Below, in pieces: positions 36,221 through 48,485 of a stretch of DNA of 64,000 nucleotides (position 1 is its first letter; every line of letters begins with the position of its first letter). The notes beneath the pieces are model-generated. The model did not search any database and was not told the DNA's origin. It saw only the letters and a list, made by a program, of their open reading frames with translations. The DNA is from Turnera subulata (lineage: Eukaryota > Streptophyta > Magnoliopsida > Malpighiales > Passifloraceae): assembly GCA_028386065.3 (NCBI GenBank), contig JAKUCV010001608.1:1-64000 (forward strand). The letters are read 5' to 3'. Both the position numbers and the translations under genes were made by a program.

Positions 36221-37795
36221 TGTGAATACCCGACCCAAAATCAATTGGGCCTATTCACCTATTTCCTTACACCTTCGTCTTCGGGTCAATCCCATGTCAA
36301 TGGAGTCGCCACCCAATTTTTATTAAGGGGAAAATTTGGGAAAAACCTTCATGTGACTCCTTTAGGCTACATGGTCATGGCGAACCAAAGTCATAGGATC
36401 GGGGGTTCGTCATGGATGGGAAGGTGTTAGGCACCCATCCGTGCTGGGTCAAGACTATGTGCAATTGCAAAATGCGAGTATGCCTTATGCAGGTGTGCAA
36501 GTGTGGAAAATAAAAGAATGGGGGAGAAGAAGAATATTTGGCTTGCATCCCATTGTAAAACCGAGACTACCTACGTACCCAAGTGACCGGGGTCAAAGCC
36601 ACGTAGTTCTAAACATGGCACTAATCGGCCACTTACATCATCAAAAGCATCAGCATATAATCAGCAAAGAATCAATCAAAAGAGTTTAGTGTTACCTCTT
36701 GTAGCCCTTCTCTAGCTCCTTGCAATGGGTTGTGTTCTCCACCCACCTTCTTACCACTCATTAGCTCTATGGTTGATCCTCTTCTTGACTCTCCCTTGCT
36801 GGACTACTGCTGACACTCCCCACGAAATTTCTCCAGAGTTTCTGCCTAGATATATTTCTAAGCTTGGAGAGATAGAGTTTCTCCAAGCAACAAGAGCTTA
36901 TGGGTGTGTATGTAAAAAAAATTATGTGTCCTCTGAAATGTGTGTGATGGGTCCTATTTATAGAGTTCTAGGAAGCCTAGAGGTGTGGACCTGCTTATTG
37001 GTTCAGATTATGCCCGAAAATCTGGTCCAAAACCACGTAGGATCAAATTAGAAACAAAATCGGAGGAAATCGGGGGTTCTGGGCACCCATGACCGCCGCT
37101 GTCGATGGTCATGTGGGGATGTCCGCCAACACCTGGCGGTCGTCGCGCGATGACCACCGGTCACCCCGCGTGTCACCCGTTCTTTCCTTTTTCGACCCCC
37201 AATCCCCCTAATTCAGCTCTGATTTGATCTTACCGCGTAATCAAACCCCCAATCAACCCCAAATCACACAATTACTTGATTAACACTCCCCTAAATCATT
37301 CCGTAATAGATTAATTACACATTAACACCCATTTTATACTAAATCATAGCAAAAACAACATTCCTACATAAATGAAGATTTAGCTCTGATTTTCCACGAA
37401 AATCAGAGCTAAAATTAGCCTGCAAGAAATGTGTTAATGAGCTGGATAAACTCTGGAGAATTCATTAATTTGGGCCTTTAAACCCATCCTCAACCCAAAG
37501 ACAAATCTTCTCATTAAAATTAGATTAAAGATAGATAAAAGGCCCAAGTAATGAAATAAACACATTTCAGTGTAAATAAACCTTATTATATATTTTACTC
37601 TAAGATTAAATCATCTCATTAATCTTAGCATACCAATATACAAAGGCTTAAATTACCAAAATGTATTATTTCCACTAGAATAGATTCTTGACATGCCTTA
37701 TTCCTAGGATCAAATCATCTCATCAACCCTAAGTTCAAACATATTTAAAATCTATTTTTTGTGGCAAATTCGTAGGTCAAATTTAGGTGTTCACA
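36221..37795 (-). repeat. 3' LTR of LARD-E
   Basis: 1575 bp, matching 53439-55009 over its length with scattered differences. It ends AGGTGTTCACA, followed by GATGCCCCTCG (complement of the purine tract). Confidence 0.93.
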
Positions 37796-37916
37796 GATGC
37801 CCCTCGTTGATGAATCCTTAGAGACTAAGGACGAAACAATATAAGAAAGGAATAACCAAATTTGAATGATAGATGTGTGTGGTGTGTGCCAAGGGTTGGA
37901 GCATCCCATGCTCCCT

Positions 37917-38211
37917 TTCAGGAATCATCTCATCCTGAAGTTTTGAGGGACTGGCCCTCGGTTTCTGGGAATCATCTCATCCCGAGGTGATAGAATCATC
38001 TCATCTATCGGATTGTTGATAAGGAATCATCTCATCCTTGTCAACTAGGTTTTGCTTGGGAATCATCTCATCCCAAGCTAAGGTTTCGGGGAATCATCTC
38101 ATCCCGATACGATAGAATCATCTCATCTATCGGGTCATTGACAAAGAATCATCTCATCTTTGTCGGCTGGATATTCAACGTTCGGCCTTTGGGAATCATC
38201 TCATCCTAGGG
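37917..38211. repeat. Nine stem-loops with constant loop AATCATCTCAT and variable stems
   Basis: The 11-nt word AATCATCTCAT starts at 37923, 37970, 37994, 38025, 38061, 38092, 38116, 38147 and 38194. Flanking arms pair in nearly every copy though they differ: TTCAGG/CCTGAA, GATAG/CTATC, TTGATAAGG/CCTTGTCAA, GCTTGGG/CCCAAGC, TCGGG/CCCGA, CGATAG/CTATCG, GACAAAG/CTTTGTC and CTTTGGG/CCTAGGG (with G-T pairs). Copy 2 has an insertion in its left arm. Copies 2-5 and 6-9 are an imperfect duplication offset by 122 bp for the first three members. The array lies about 120 bp from the 3' LTR of LARD-E. Confidence 0.93.
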
Positions 38212-38246
38212 TTTGCGAGAATCAGGTCCTCGGCTTTGATTTTGCG

Positions 38247-39240
38247 GGTACTGGGTACACGGCTTTTGTCTGGTTTCCTCATTGCGAGAACTGGGTTCCG
38301 GGCTTCTGACCTGTATGTCTCAAGGTCTTGTTATCTTGGGTTTGCAAGGGCTGGGCTCTTGGCTTACTGGTTTTCCTCATGTCTGGATCCCTCATGTCTG
38401 GTTTCCCTTCCCTCATGGTTCATTCTCCTCTGGATCCCCTCATATCTGGACTCCTCTCTTGGCTTCTCTCCCATCTGGTTTTATTAGGTTCTCTCATGTC
38501 CGAGTCTATTCTCATTTCTTGGCTTGCGGGAACGGGATCCTAGCTTTAGGTTCAGGTTAACTCTTCTCCGGTTTGCAAAGGTCGGGTTTTCGACTTTTCT
38601 CTCATGGCTCGGTTGTCTTACCTCTGGGTATCTCCTATTCTTCAATTTGTGTTGGCTCATCTCACGGGTTTTGCAAAAACTAGGCTTTTGGCTTTTGTCT
38701 GGGCTCCCTCATCTCTCTGGTTTGAAAAGACTAGGTCTTTGGCTTTTGACCGGGTTGACTGACTCTTTCATCTCTCTCTTGGCCAGGTTCTCTCAAGGTT
38801 TTTCTCTTGTCTGGATCCCCTCATCTCTCGGTTTGCAGGATCTGGGTCCCGGCTTATTCGCTTCTCTCATGGCTGGATCCCTCATAGCTTCCTCACTTCT
38901 GTGTTCTCTCAGGTTTGTTCTTTCTTATCTCTCGATTCGCAGGAGCTAGGTCTCGGCTTTTGGTTCGCTCACTTCTGGTTTCTCTCTCATCCCACTTATT
39001 TCTCGGTTTGGGAGAGCTAAGTCCCAGCTTTTTAGTCTTCTTATCTCTCAGGGTTTTCTCTCATCTCATGGCTTGCGGGAGCTGAGCCCCGGCTTTTGGT
39101 TTTCTCTCATATCTAGATCCTTTTATGGCTGGGTTCATTCCTTTTTGGATGTTCTCTCATATCATGTATTCTCTCAAGTCTGGTCTCTCTTATCCTTCGG
39201 TTTGGATTCTCTCTTTTTGCAATTTCCGGGTGCTGGGACC
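38247..39240. repeat. TTGCG-arm-TGG-arm-GGCTTTTG repeat family in LARD-E
   Basis: About eleven copies of a loose unit resembling TTGCGGGAGCTGGG then TCCCGGCTTTTG are dispersed at 30-150 bp. In several the bases around a TGG or TAG triplet are complementary: GTAC/GTAC (38248), GAAC/GTTC (38288), AAGGGC/GCTCTT (38346) and AAAGAC/GTCTTT (38726). Other copies pair poorly. TC-rich text such as TCTCTCATGTCTGG lies between copies. Confidence 0.65.
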
Positions 39241-39947
39241 TGGCTTCTAGTTGACCCTCATGTCTCGCAGGTTCGAGAAAAATGTCGTTCTACAGTCGGG
39301 TTGCCTCACGGTCTGCACTCTGGGTTGGTTTGATATTTCTGGTTACCTTACTTGCCTCACAAGTTCTCTCATGGTTGAAGTGTCTGGATCCCATACCCCT
39401 AAATCTGATTGGGTGTATTGTGCCCCTTGAGACATACAAACCGAAATCGGGGTGTGATGCCCCTTGTGCCTTAACTTGATTTGAGAGGTGAAGTCTGGTA
39501 CAAGTGTTCAAACGCCAAACAGTTTCGCCCGTGTTCGAGGAAATTCCATTAGACAAAATGGGGTATCATACCCCTAATCCTAGTTAATATTCTCTTCGGA
39601 GACTAAAGGCAGCGGAAACCCAAAATTTCAATTCAAGCAATGTATCTCATTACCCGGGACTCAAAAATATGCATACAGGGTTTTATCTTGGAGGAAAGGT
39701 TGTTCCGGGGCGCAAGGTCCGCGAAAAATCAAAGAGGAGCCCAAACAAGGGGTGGCGGTCATGTGAGAAGACCTGCCAGAGCATGGCGGTCTTGTGGGGA
39801 TGACCGCCAAGGCTTGGCGGTCTTCCTCCTTCTCTCTCTTCATTCTTCATTCACTCCCTCTCCAATCCTGAATCCTCTCGATTTTCACTCCCTTCCTTAT
39901 TCTCAAAACACTCTAAAACATCTCGCCACTCCTCCCAATCCTCATCT

Positions 39948-42456
39948 ATGGCATCATCATCATCAAATCCCTCCAAACTGTGAGAAGAGACTATGAGGAA
40001 ATACCGTCCCAAATCTAACCCAGAGGAGAATCCAAGTTTATTGTTGAAATCTCCTAGTAGACACATCTCCACCCAACTCCATAAGGTTCAAGTAAGTGAT
40101 TTCTAAACCAAAAACTCATTGGATTTAAATTTTGATTGATTTTTTGAGTTCATGTCCATATGCCCCATGAATTTGAATTCATGTGATGCATGTTGTGTTT
40201 GAATGCTTAAGTATGCTCCTATGATATCAATAATGCTTTCCCCTATATTCATTTCATGGATTAAACACAAGAAGTCATGAATTGAGGTTCTATCCAAATT
40301 GGGGGTTTAGGGTTCTTAGCAAAATTCGGGGATTGTGAATGTTTCTGGTGTCGTTTTGACATTGCGAGTGTATAGAATTGATGTTGGGTGCCTAGGTATT
40401 AACGGGCTTATCCCAATTTTGGCCAATTTTAAAATTCGCTGGGGAGGACTTTTGTGATTTTCTTGTGTTTTGATCCGTAAATGAAATTGTGCTATGATGT
40501 TGGAATGCATGGTGCAAGTGTGTAATCCCATCCCCATGATGCATGTCTTGATGTATGTAGTCTTGGTTTGATCTTGGTGAACCCGAGTTTGCATGATTAT
40601 TGACCTCTTTTGGTATATCTCCACAGGATTTGAAGGACATGCAACAAACTCATGCCGGGGCTAATGCCCGCCATCTCATTGTTGAGCTTATGAGGAAAGA
40701 CAGGCCTGTTCGAGAAATTATTGAGAGGGTCGGGTTGTGGGACTTCTTTCGCACTTTCCGAGGGGACAGAGTTGACCTACAGGGTGTATCGGCTCTGGGC
40801 GACAGATGGTGGGATACCACCAATACTTTCCACCTTGCTTGTGGTGAGATGACAATGACCCCCTCAGATTTTTCTCACATCACTAGGTTACTATTCCAAG
40901 GAGACCCAGTCGTCTTTGATTAGTAGCAAGGCCTCGATTGTTTTCAGGAATTGGTGGGACTTACTCCTGACTGGGTCTGCACAGGTGAAGTATCGCCGAA
41001 GTGGCTGCAAGACGCCTTATTGGATCCCTAGTATCCCAGGACGGTTAAGTAGAGAGCTCGGGGCTTGACATTGGTGAGCATGAACATGTCTCTCTTTGCT
41101 TCCGGTAGTAACCGGGTTTGATGTGATTTATTGGCGTCGCTTGTCCACCTAGACAGACCACGGATTGATTGGGCTTCGGCGGCCTTCGCGGACGCCTACC
41201 GAGAGATGTGTAACTTTTACCGGGTTGCTGCCAAGCACTTTTATGGTTCGGTTTGGATTTGGGAGGTATGCCTTTTGCCTTGTCCCCTTTCATCATATCT
41301 TTTTGCTTTCCCATTTCCCTATTTACTCAGATGATCTTGGTAGGTGTAGGGTCAAGAATACCTGGGACAGTCTTCCCTAAAGCTGCCAGCTGGTGAGAAG
41401 GCATGGCAGGTTTCCCTCCATTGGGGGTCTCCGAGTCACAGGACTAGGAATAATGCCCATGACTGAGTACGAGCCCGTCACTACATAGATCACGTCGCCA
41501 TGTCAGGCAAGGTATCTTTTCTTCCTCACCACTTACTTCCCGAAAAATCCCTTTTGGTAGCATTGCCTCACTGAACATTTATTGACAGATCCAGTTTTCT
41601 CCTTTTGTGGCTTACCAAGACATATTAGAGAGGATTAACTCCATGACCATAGTAATGGATCATTATCGATGTTTGATAGGATATTCGGATATGAGGGTGT
41701 GGTACCTCGGAGATCGTGTTTGTGCACAGACCATGGAGATACCATGTATACCGTCTGATTCGCCACTCAATGATTGGGATGAAGCCCTCGAGGGTGAGTA
41801 CTTGGATTGGCATGCTGATGACCTGACCCAACCGGGTGACTATTCTTCTTTTGTTAGTGAGTTTCTGATGCCGCATTTGACTACCCCGGAGGCAGGTGGG
41901 TCGGTGGCTAGCACTGGTCCTTCTCGGCAGAGTTCCGCCTCGCGGAGGAGGAGGTGCACCTTGGCGTCTTTTTCTACATCTGGTCCTGTTCTCCCAGCTT
42001 GTGATGCTGATTTTGAATCTTTTGATGATTCATATAGTCATTGTCGGGAGCCCTTTTTCGAGGACCTACCCCCTGATTTTCCACCATTCTGGGTATCATC
42101 TTTATCATTATCCCCAAGTATCTTCTTTCTTCCACTCTTTTGTAGCTTGACTGATCTTCTTCGTATGAATAGATTCCACCACTGAGGTTTCTCGACTTTG
42201 GACACTACTTGGACGAGCCAAGGCGACCCTGACGGCCCAAGCCATCCGGGTACGGCAGTTGAATTCCTGTGTGAGAGAAGGGGGATGTGCTTTCCCTGTG
42301 CCATTACCTCGAGATCCTCGCCCTACTAGACCATTGGTATCTCCTTTTACCCCTCAGCCGGTTCCTCATCCTACTGACCCTTCCTCAGGTGATTCTGAGG
42401 ATACCATCCAGGAGCGTACTCGCCCGGCTCGCCAATCTCGGATCAAGAAGAGATGA
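39948..42456 (+). pseudogene. Plant mobile domain (PMD) gene captured antisense in LARD-E
   Basis: On the + strand, opposite to LARD-E, a multi-exon gene remnant is visible. A possible first exon starts at 39948 (MASSSSNPSK, then a stop) and ends near a GTAAGT donor at 40092. An exon from about 40627 after an ACAG acceptor encodes ERVGLWDFFRTFRG and WWDTTNTFHLACGEMTMT, the typical PMD core, then stops at 40921. Related sequence continues with SPKWLQDAL and FADAYREMCNFY up to a GTATGC donor near 41263. A later exon (about 41590-42090) has MRVWYLGDRV, and the last ends QSRIKKR at 42456. PMD proteins (MAIN/MAIL1 type) act in gene and transposon silencing in Arabidopsis, and PMDs also occur in transposons. 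At least four internal stops make this copy dead. Confidence 0.72.
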
Positions 42457-43775
42457 TCTTGATTGATGCATGTATGCCCTATTTCCTAGATGTATGTACT
42501 TTGATGGACTACTCTTTCTTTTGTATGCATGTGTGTGTGTCCTAGGTTCTAGACTTAAGTACTTGGATGGGATTACTCTTTGTGAATGCATGTTTATTTC
42601 CCCTACTCTCGAAATGCAATCATGTATTCTATTTAAAAACTACCGAATCATATGCCGTGAGTACTGGGATAGGTCAGGTATTGGGTTTGAAAGACTTCCA
42701 CAAGGTCACACAAAGCACATACTCCTCTTTGTTGGGTTTATCACCAAAGGTCATTTTAAGCACGGACTTCCATGAAAATGAGCGTGCCCCAAATCTCCCC
42801 AAGCACCATTTGGCCTTAACTTTTGCCAAGGCTGCCCTTCCGGGTTTTCAACCTAGCAGGCGTGTCCTAATTTTTGCCTAGATCGCCCTTTCGGGTTTTC
42901 AATCTCGCGGACTAGTCCCCCTCTCTTTGTCCATTTTCTTTTACTTTCTCCTTCCGAGATGGATGGTGGTCAAAATTTACCCAAGTGATGACGAGTTCCA
43001 AGTCTTTTCATCTTATGGTGGCACTTTCCGGTGATGCCTCGATTTCGGTCCTTCTTTGACTTGACAACATGACCAGGGAAAATCTAAGGACACTACTCTT
43101 GAGCATTGGGGGAGGTTTTCTCAATAGATGGAACCCAAACTTAAACCCTATCATCTTTTGCCAACCTAGCTTAGGAACCAAACTTTATTTGGACTGAGCT
43201 CTTTAATAGAGTTACCTACGTACCAGTAGAAAATAATGTTCAGTTTCTTTTTTCAAATCACAAAGAAGTGCTTTTCTCGAGAAGTTTAAATGGCACATTG
43301 GTTGTGGATGCACATCCCCTTTTTCTTCTTTTTTCTCTTTTTTCTTTCTTTTTTTTCTCTTTTTTTTTCTCTTTTTTTTCGGGAAAATGACCTCACAAGC
43401 CAGGCTTATTAATTCAAAGCAAAGTATTTGATTTAAAACATATTTGATTTACTGGATCAGGTCTTCGTTGTTCATTATATGGTTCCCAAACTAAGTTGAT
43501 AAATTATGATAAGATTTAAGACATCATCTTCATAAATGAGGGAATAAGAACATCCATTACATGAGTACTAAGCAAAAGACACTAATTAAAGACAGACAAC
43601 ATTGACTCATCGAGGTAAAGTTAACATGGATAGACTTCAACCCTCTTTTATTTTGAGAAAATAAAATAAAAAAAAGAAAAGACAGACTCGACACTTTGAA
43701 ACCCTAAGTCTTCTTATCCTCCCCATTAACTGTCCTAAGCATCCTCCCCCATCACCCATTCGATCTTGTCCGGGT
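42457..43775. other. Non-coding DNA of LARD-E between the PMD gene and copia-C
   Basis: No gene recognised. It includes a long C/T-rich low-complexity tract at about 43318-43380 (runs of T with TCTT) and a purine-rich stretch around 43655-43685. Confidence 0.6.
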
Positions 43776-43780
43776 ACACA

Positions 43781-45325
43781 TGTAAGTAAATGGGTATGCA
43801 AAGAAAGAAACAATATGCGCAGCGAAAAAACCCGGAACTAATGGAGGATCCATGTGAAACGGGGTAAACCGAATAACAAAAATTTCGTACCTGGTTTGGT
43901 TGAGTTCTTTCGCTCAACTGATGATACGAATCAGCAAGAACCGGACAAAAATCCGACTCCTCTATGGTATCCACACGAACCGTTGATGAATGCTAGCAAC
44001 CTTCTCACGATCACTAACTCGAGCACTCTCGAACCGCACTGCTAGCTGCAGAATTTTCGAGAGCAAGAGAGCCTAGAGTGTTTTTCTTACAACTCTTATG
44101 AATGTGCTTGTGTGTTGAGCTCTCAAAATCTGCTCATCCTTCACACTCTTACATATATCACATATATGTTTACATGTTAGCTAATATAGAAAATGGCCAA
44201 CAAATCATACATACATCTTATCAAGCATAATTGTGCTTTCCATTATCTATACTTTACTCACAATCATCAACATGATCATGTCTCCACTAACTCAATTACA
44301 TATATCAACATATATATAAAACAACACATCCTTTCATGTTTTTGGGACAATAATTCAGGTAACTATTGAACCGAACCAATCCAAACGAACCGGTCCAACC
44401 ATGGTCTAACCACTAGCTCAATAACCTGGTCGAACCACGGTCCAACCATGGTCTAACCACTGGCTCGAACCAACAGTTCTAAGTGTGTGACCCTGTAGGC
44501 ACTAATCACATTGGCAATAATTATAAACTCTCATTTATAATTATAAACAATAAGCGGTGTCTAACAACACATCATTGCTACCCAAGTGACCAGATCAGTA
44601 CTGATTCATTATGCCTTGGAAAAATGTCATTATCCTTTCGTCACATTATCAAGACTAAACACGAGACATGGAATGTGTCATTCTCGTATGTGTTTAATCT
44701 AAGTTTTCTTGATCCCTGAGTTAACTGTGTAAAACAGATACAAATGATATTCCCATATCATTTGATCTGAGCATGGCCATGCATTTACAGTTCAACTCTA
44801 TCAAGAGGCCCAACTGATAATATACCCGTTATGAGGGTTGGACGAATTCCATTTTGATCATACAAAACCCACTACACATTATATCATGTAACCAATGACT
44901 ACTCTAAAGTTCACTCATTTACGAATGACCAAGAGTAATATCAAAGTATATGACTCACATGTTGGGAACCTTGATGATCTCAGGTCTAAGGATAATACAT
45001 ATAAGAACCACTAATGACAACATATACATAACAGTCCATGTAGTGTTCTTATGTCGGGTTAGTCCAGACCACAAGTTCTCTAACTTGTACCCGTATGTAG
45101 AATTCATATCTCATATAATTTTCAACATATGCTAGTCTTAATTTATTATTACAACCCATCCACAATAATAATCGACTAGGGACAATTCATGAATATAAAT
45201 ATTCTTAGGTTATAAATATGTGCAAGCGTTTATCACTGATAAACATATTTATTGGAATAAAATCTTAATAAATATACATAACTATATAATCATCCAATGA
45301 TTGGCTTTTGGGCATTGCACTAACA
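43781..45325 (-). repeat. 3' LTR of copia-C
   Basis: On the + strand TGTAAGTAAATGGGTATGC to GGCATTGCACTAACA; 1545 bp; the reverse complement is homologous to the copia-A LTRs. Confidence 0.93.
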
Positions 45326-45339
45326 ATCTCCCACTTGCA

Positions 45340-48300
45340 CTAAAGCCAATCATCCATGTATCTAATACCAAGGGATCTAGCACGACCATCATGCTTCTGC
45401 TGTGTAAGCGGCTTAGTTAAAGGATCTGCTACATTGTTCTGAGAAAGAACTTTGCACAGCCTCACATCGCCTCTGCCAATGATCTCTCTAATAAGATGGT
45501 AGCGTCGGAGTATATGTTTGAATCTTTGGTGGTATCTAGGTTCCTGAGCCTGTGCGGTTGTTCCATTATTCTCACAATAGAGCTCAATCGGACTGTCAAT
45601 GCTCGGAACCACCCCAAGTTCAGTTACAAACTTCTTAATTCAAACAGCCTCTTTCGCTGCATCAGAGGCAGCTATATATTCAGCCACAGTAGTAGAATCG
45701 GCAACTGTTTCTTGCTTTGAACTCTTCCAGCAAACAGCACCACCTTCAAGACAAAACACATAACCTGACTGCAATCTAAAGTCATCCCTGTCAGTTTGGA
45801 AGCTAGCATCTGTGTAACCCTTTACAACAAGCTCATCAACGCTTCCGTATACAAGGAATGCATCCTTAGTTCTTCTCAAGTACTTAAGGATGTTCTTAAC
45901 CGCTGTCCAGTGACCTTCACTGGGATCAGATTGATATCTGCTTGTGACACTTAATGCATATGCGACATCTGGTCGAGTAGATAGCATGGCATACATGATA
46001 GATCCTATTGCTGACGCATAAGGAATCTTACTCATTTGCTCTCTCTCCTTAGATGTACTAGGACATTGATTCTTTGAGAGAGTTATGCCATGTGACATGG
46101 GCAAGAAACCTTTCTTGAAATCTTGCATGCTAAACCTTTTAAGCACCTTGTCAATATATGTACTTTGACTTTGGCCAAGAAACCTTTTGGATCTATCTCT
46201 ATAGATCTTTATACCTAGCACGTAGGCAGCTTCTCCTAAGTCCTTCATTGAGAAATTCTTTCCTAACCAAGTCTTTACAGACTATAGTGTTGGAATATCA
46301 TTCCCAATTAGCAGAATGTCGTCAGCATACAATAACAAGAAAACAATAGTGCTCCCACTAACCTTCTTGTAAACATATGGCTCATCTTCGTTCTTAATGA
46401 AACCAAACTGTTTGATTACTTCATCAAAACGAAGATTCCAACTCCTAGAAGCTTGCTTTAATCGATAAATGGATCTTTGCAATTTGCATACCTTATTAGC
46501 ATTCTCTGGAGTGACAAAACCTTCAGGTTGTGTCATGTACACATCCTCTAAAAGATTTCCATTAAGGAAAGCGGTTTTGACATCCATCTGCCATATCTCA
46601 TAATCACGGTATGCATCTATAGCCAATAGAATTCGGATGGATTTAACCATGGAAACTAGCGAAAAAATTTCATCATAGTCAATACCATGAACTTGTTTGA
46701 AACCTTTAGCAACCAATCGTCCTTTAAAGGTAATCACATTACCATCTATGTCGGTCTTCTTCTTATAGACCCACTTGCACCCAATGGGTTTTACCCCTTC
46801 AGGTGGATCAACCAAGGTCCATACCTTGTTTTCATACATGGATTCAATCTCTGAATTCATGGCTTCTAGCCACTTCTTAGAGTCTGGACCCGTAATTACC
46901 TGCTGATAGGAAGTGGGGTCATCATCATCTATGAGCATCACATCTCTAGTATGAGTCAAAAGAAATCCATATCTCCCAAGCTCATACCGAGTCCTATCAG
47001 ACCTACGTGGTCCATGTGTTACAGGTACAGGATTTTCACCCACAACATCTTGTGGTTCCTATCCTTGTTCCATCTCAGTATCTATAGCTTCTTGTTGTAC
47101 TCGAACTTCTTCGAGTTCTATTTTTCTCCCACTAATCTCTCTAGAAATAAATTCTCTTTCTAGAAAAATAGCAGTATGAGCAACAAACACTTTTTGCTCT
47201 GTGGGATTATTGAAATAATATTCTTTAGTTTCTTTAGGATATCCAACAAAAAGGCACTTGTCAGATTTAGGGTCGAGTTTGTCTGATGCTTGACGTCTCA
47301 CGTAAGCCTCACAACCCCAAATCTTCATAAAAGACAAAAATTGTGACGTTTCCCAGTCCACATCTTATATGGTGTCTTTTCAACCGTTTTAGATGGAACA
47401 CGGTTAAGTGTAAAGGCAGCAGTCGATAAAGCAAGTTGCCAAAATGAAGAAGGAAGGTAAGCTTGACTCATCATAGAATGAACCATGTCTAACAGAGTTC
47501 TACTTCTCCTTTCAGATACACCATTCCATTGAGGTGTACCTGGTGGAGTAAGTTGTGATACTATACCACACTCTTTTAGATGATCAAGAAATTCTCGGTC
47601 TAAGTATTCACCTCCTAGATCAAATCGAAGCATTTTAATACTCTTACCAAGTTGATTTTGTACTTCATTCATGAATTCTTCTAACTTTTCAAAGGATTCT
47701 GACTTGTCCTTCATAAGATACACATAGCCATGTCTACTATAATCATCAGTAAATGTAATGAAGTACTGAGATCCACCTCTAGCCTATGTTGATATAGGCC
47801 CACATACATCAGAATGTATAAGGCCTAACAAGTCTGAAGCCCTTTCACCTTTACCGGCAAAAGGAGTCTTCGTCATTTTTCCCAACAAACATGACTCACA
47901 TATCTCATATGATTCATAATCAAATGAGTCTAAAAGCCCATCCTTATGGAGTTTAGAAATACGAGTCTCGCTTATATGGCCCAAACGACAATGCTAGAGA
48001 TAGGTCGTATTAGAATCGTTTAATTTAACCTTCTTCGAATTAATGTTATAGATTGGGGTTTCTCGGTTCAGAACATACAAACCATTGCTTAAATATACAC
48101 CACCATAATAAATATCATTCAAATAAATAGAACAACAGTTGTTCTTTATTATGAATGAAAAACCCTTCTTGTCCAGACAAGAAACAGAAATCTAATTCCT
48201 GCTTATAGTAGGTACATAATAGCAATCATCAAGTTACAAAACCAAACCACTCGGTAAAGATAGATAATAAGTCCCTACGGCTAATGCAGCAACTCTTGCT

Positions 48301-48485
48301 CCATTTCCAACACGCAGGTCTACTTCACCCTTTGTTAATCTTCTACTCTTTCTCAGATCCTGCACATTTACACAAATGTGAGAACCACATCCGGTATCTA
48401 ATACCCATGATGCAGAGATAGAAATATTAGCTTCTATAACAAGAATACCTGAAGCGGAAGTCTTACTTCCCTTCTGTTTCTTCAC
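45340..48485 (-). pseudogene. copia-C pol
   Basis: Protease with VLDTGCGSHICVN (active-site DTG intact, 48485-48234), pre-integrase MGHISETRISKLHKDG, integrase with LRFDLGGEY and GVSERRSRTLLDM (47723-47325), reverse transcriptase with KWVYKKKTDIDG, WQMDVKTAFLNG and YADDILL (47043-46282), RNase H with TDASFQTDRDD and STTVAEYIAASDA (46248-45640), and the tail 45612-45340. YADD replaces the usual YVDD. Interruptions at about 48233, 47985, 47330, 47058 and 46281 break the polyprotein. Confidence 0.92.

Noticed and set aside
35938..37051. Several frames of 70-110 residues in LARD-D interior and the LARD-E LTR
   Set aside because: The frames at 36164-37051 recur in the other LTR only in degenerate form with shifts, consistent with non-coding LTR sequence; the others have no homology I recognise.
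37917..38211. CRISPR-like array (regular AATCATCTCAT repeats with unique spacers)
   Set aside because: The repeat is only 11 nt, spacing is irregular (24-47 bp), spacers are arms of hairpins, and the context is a plant LTR element.
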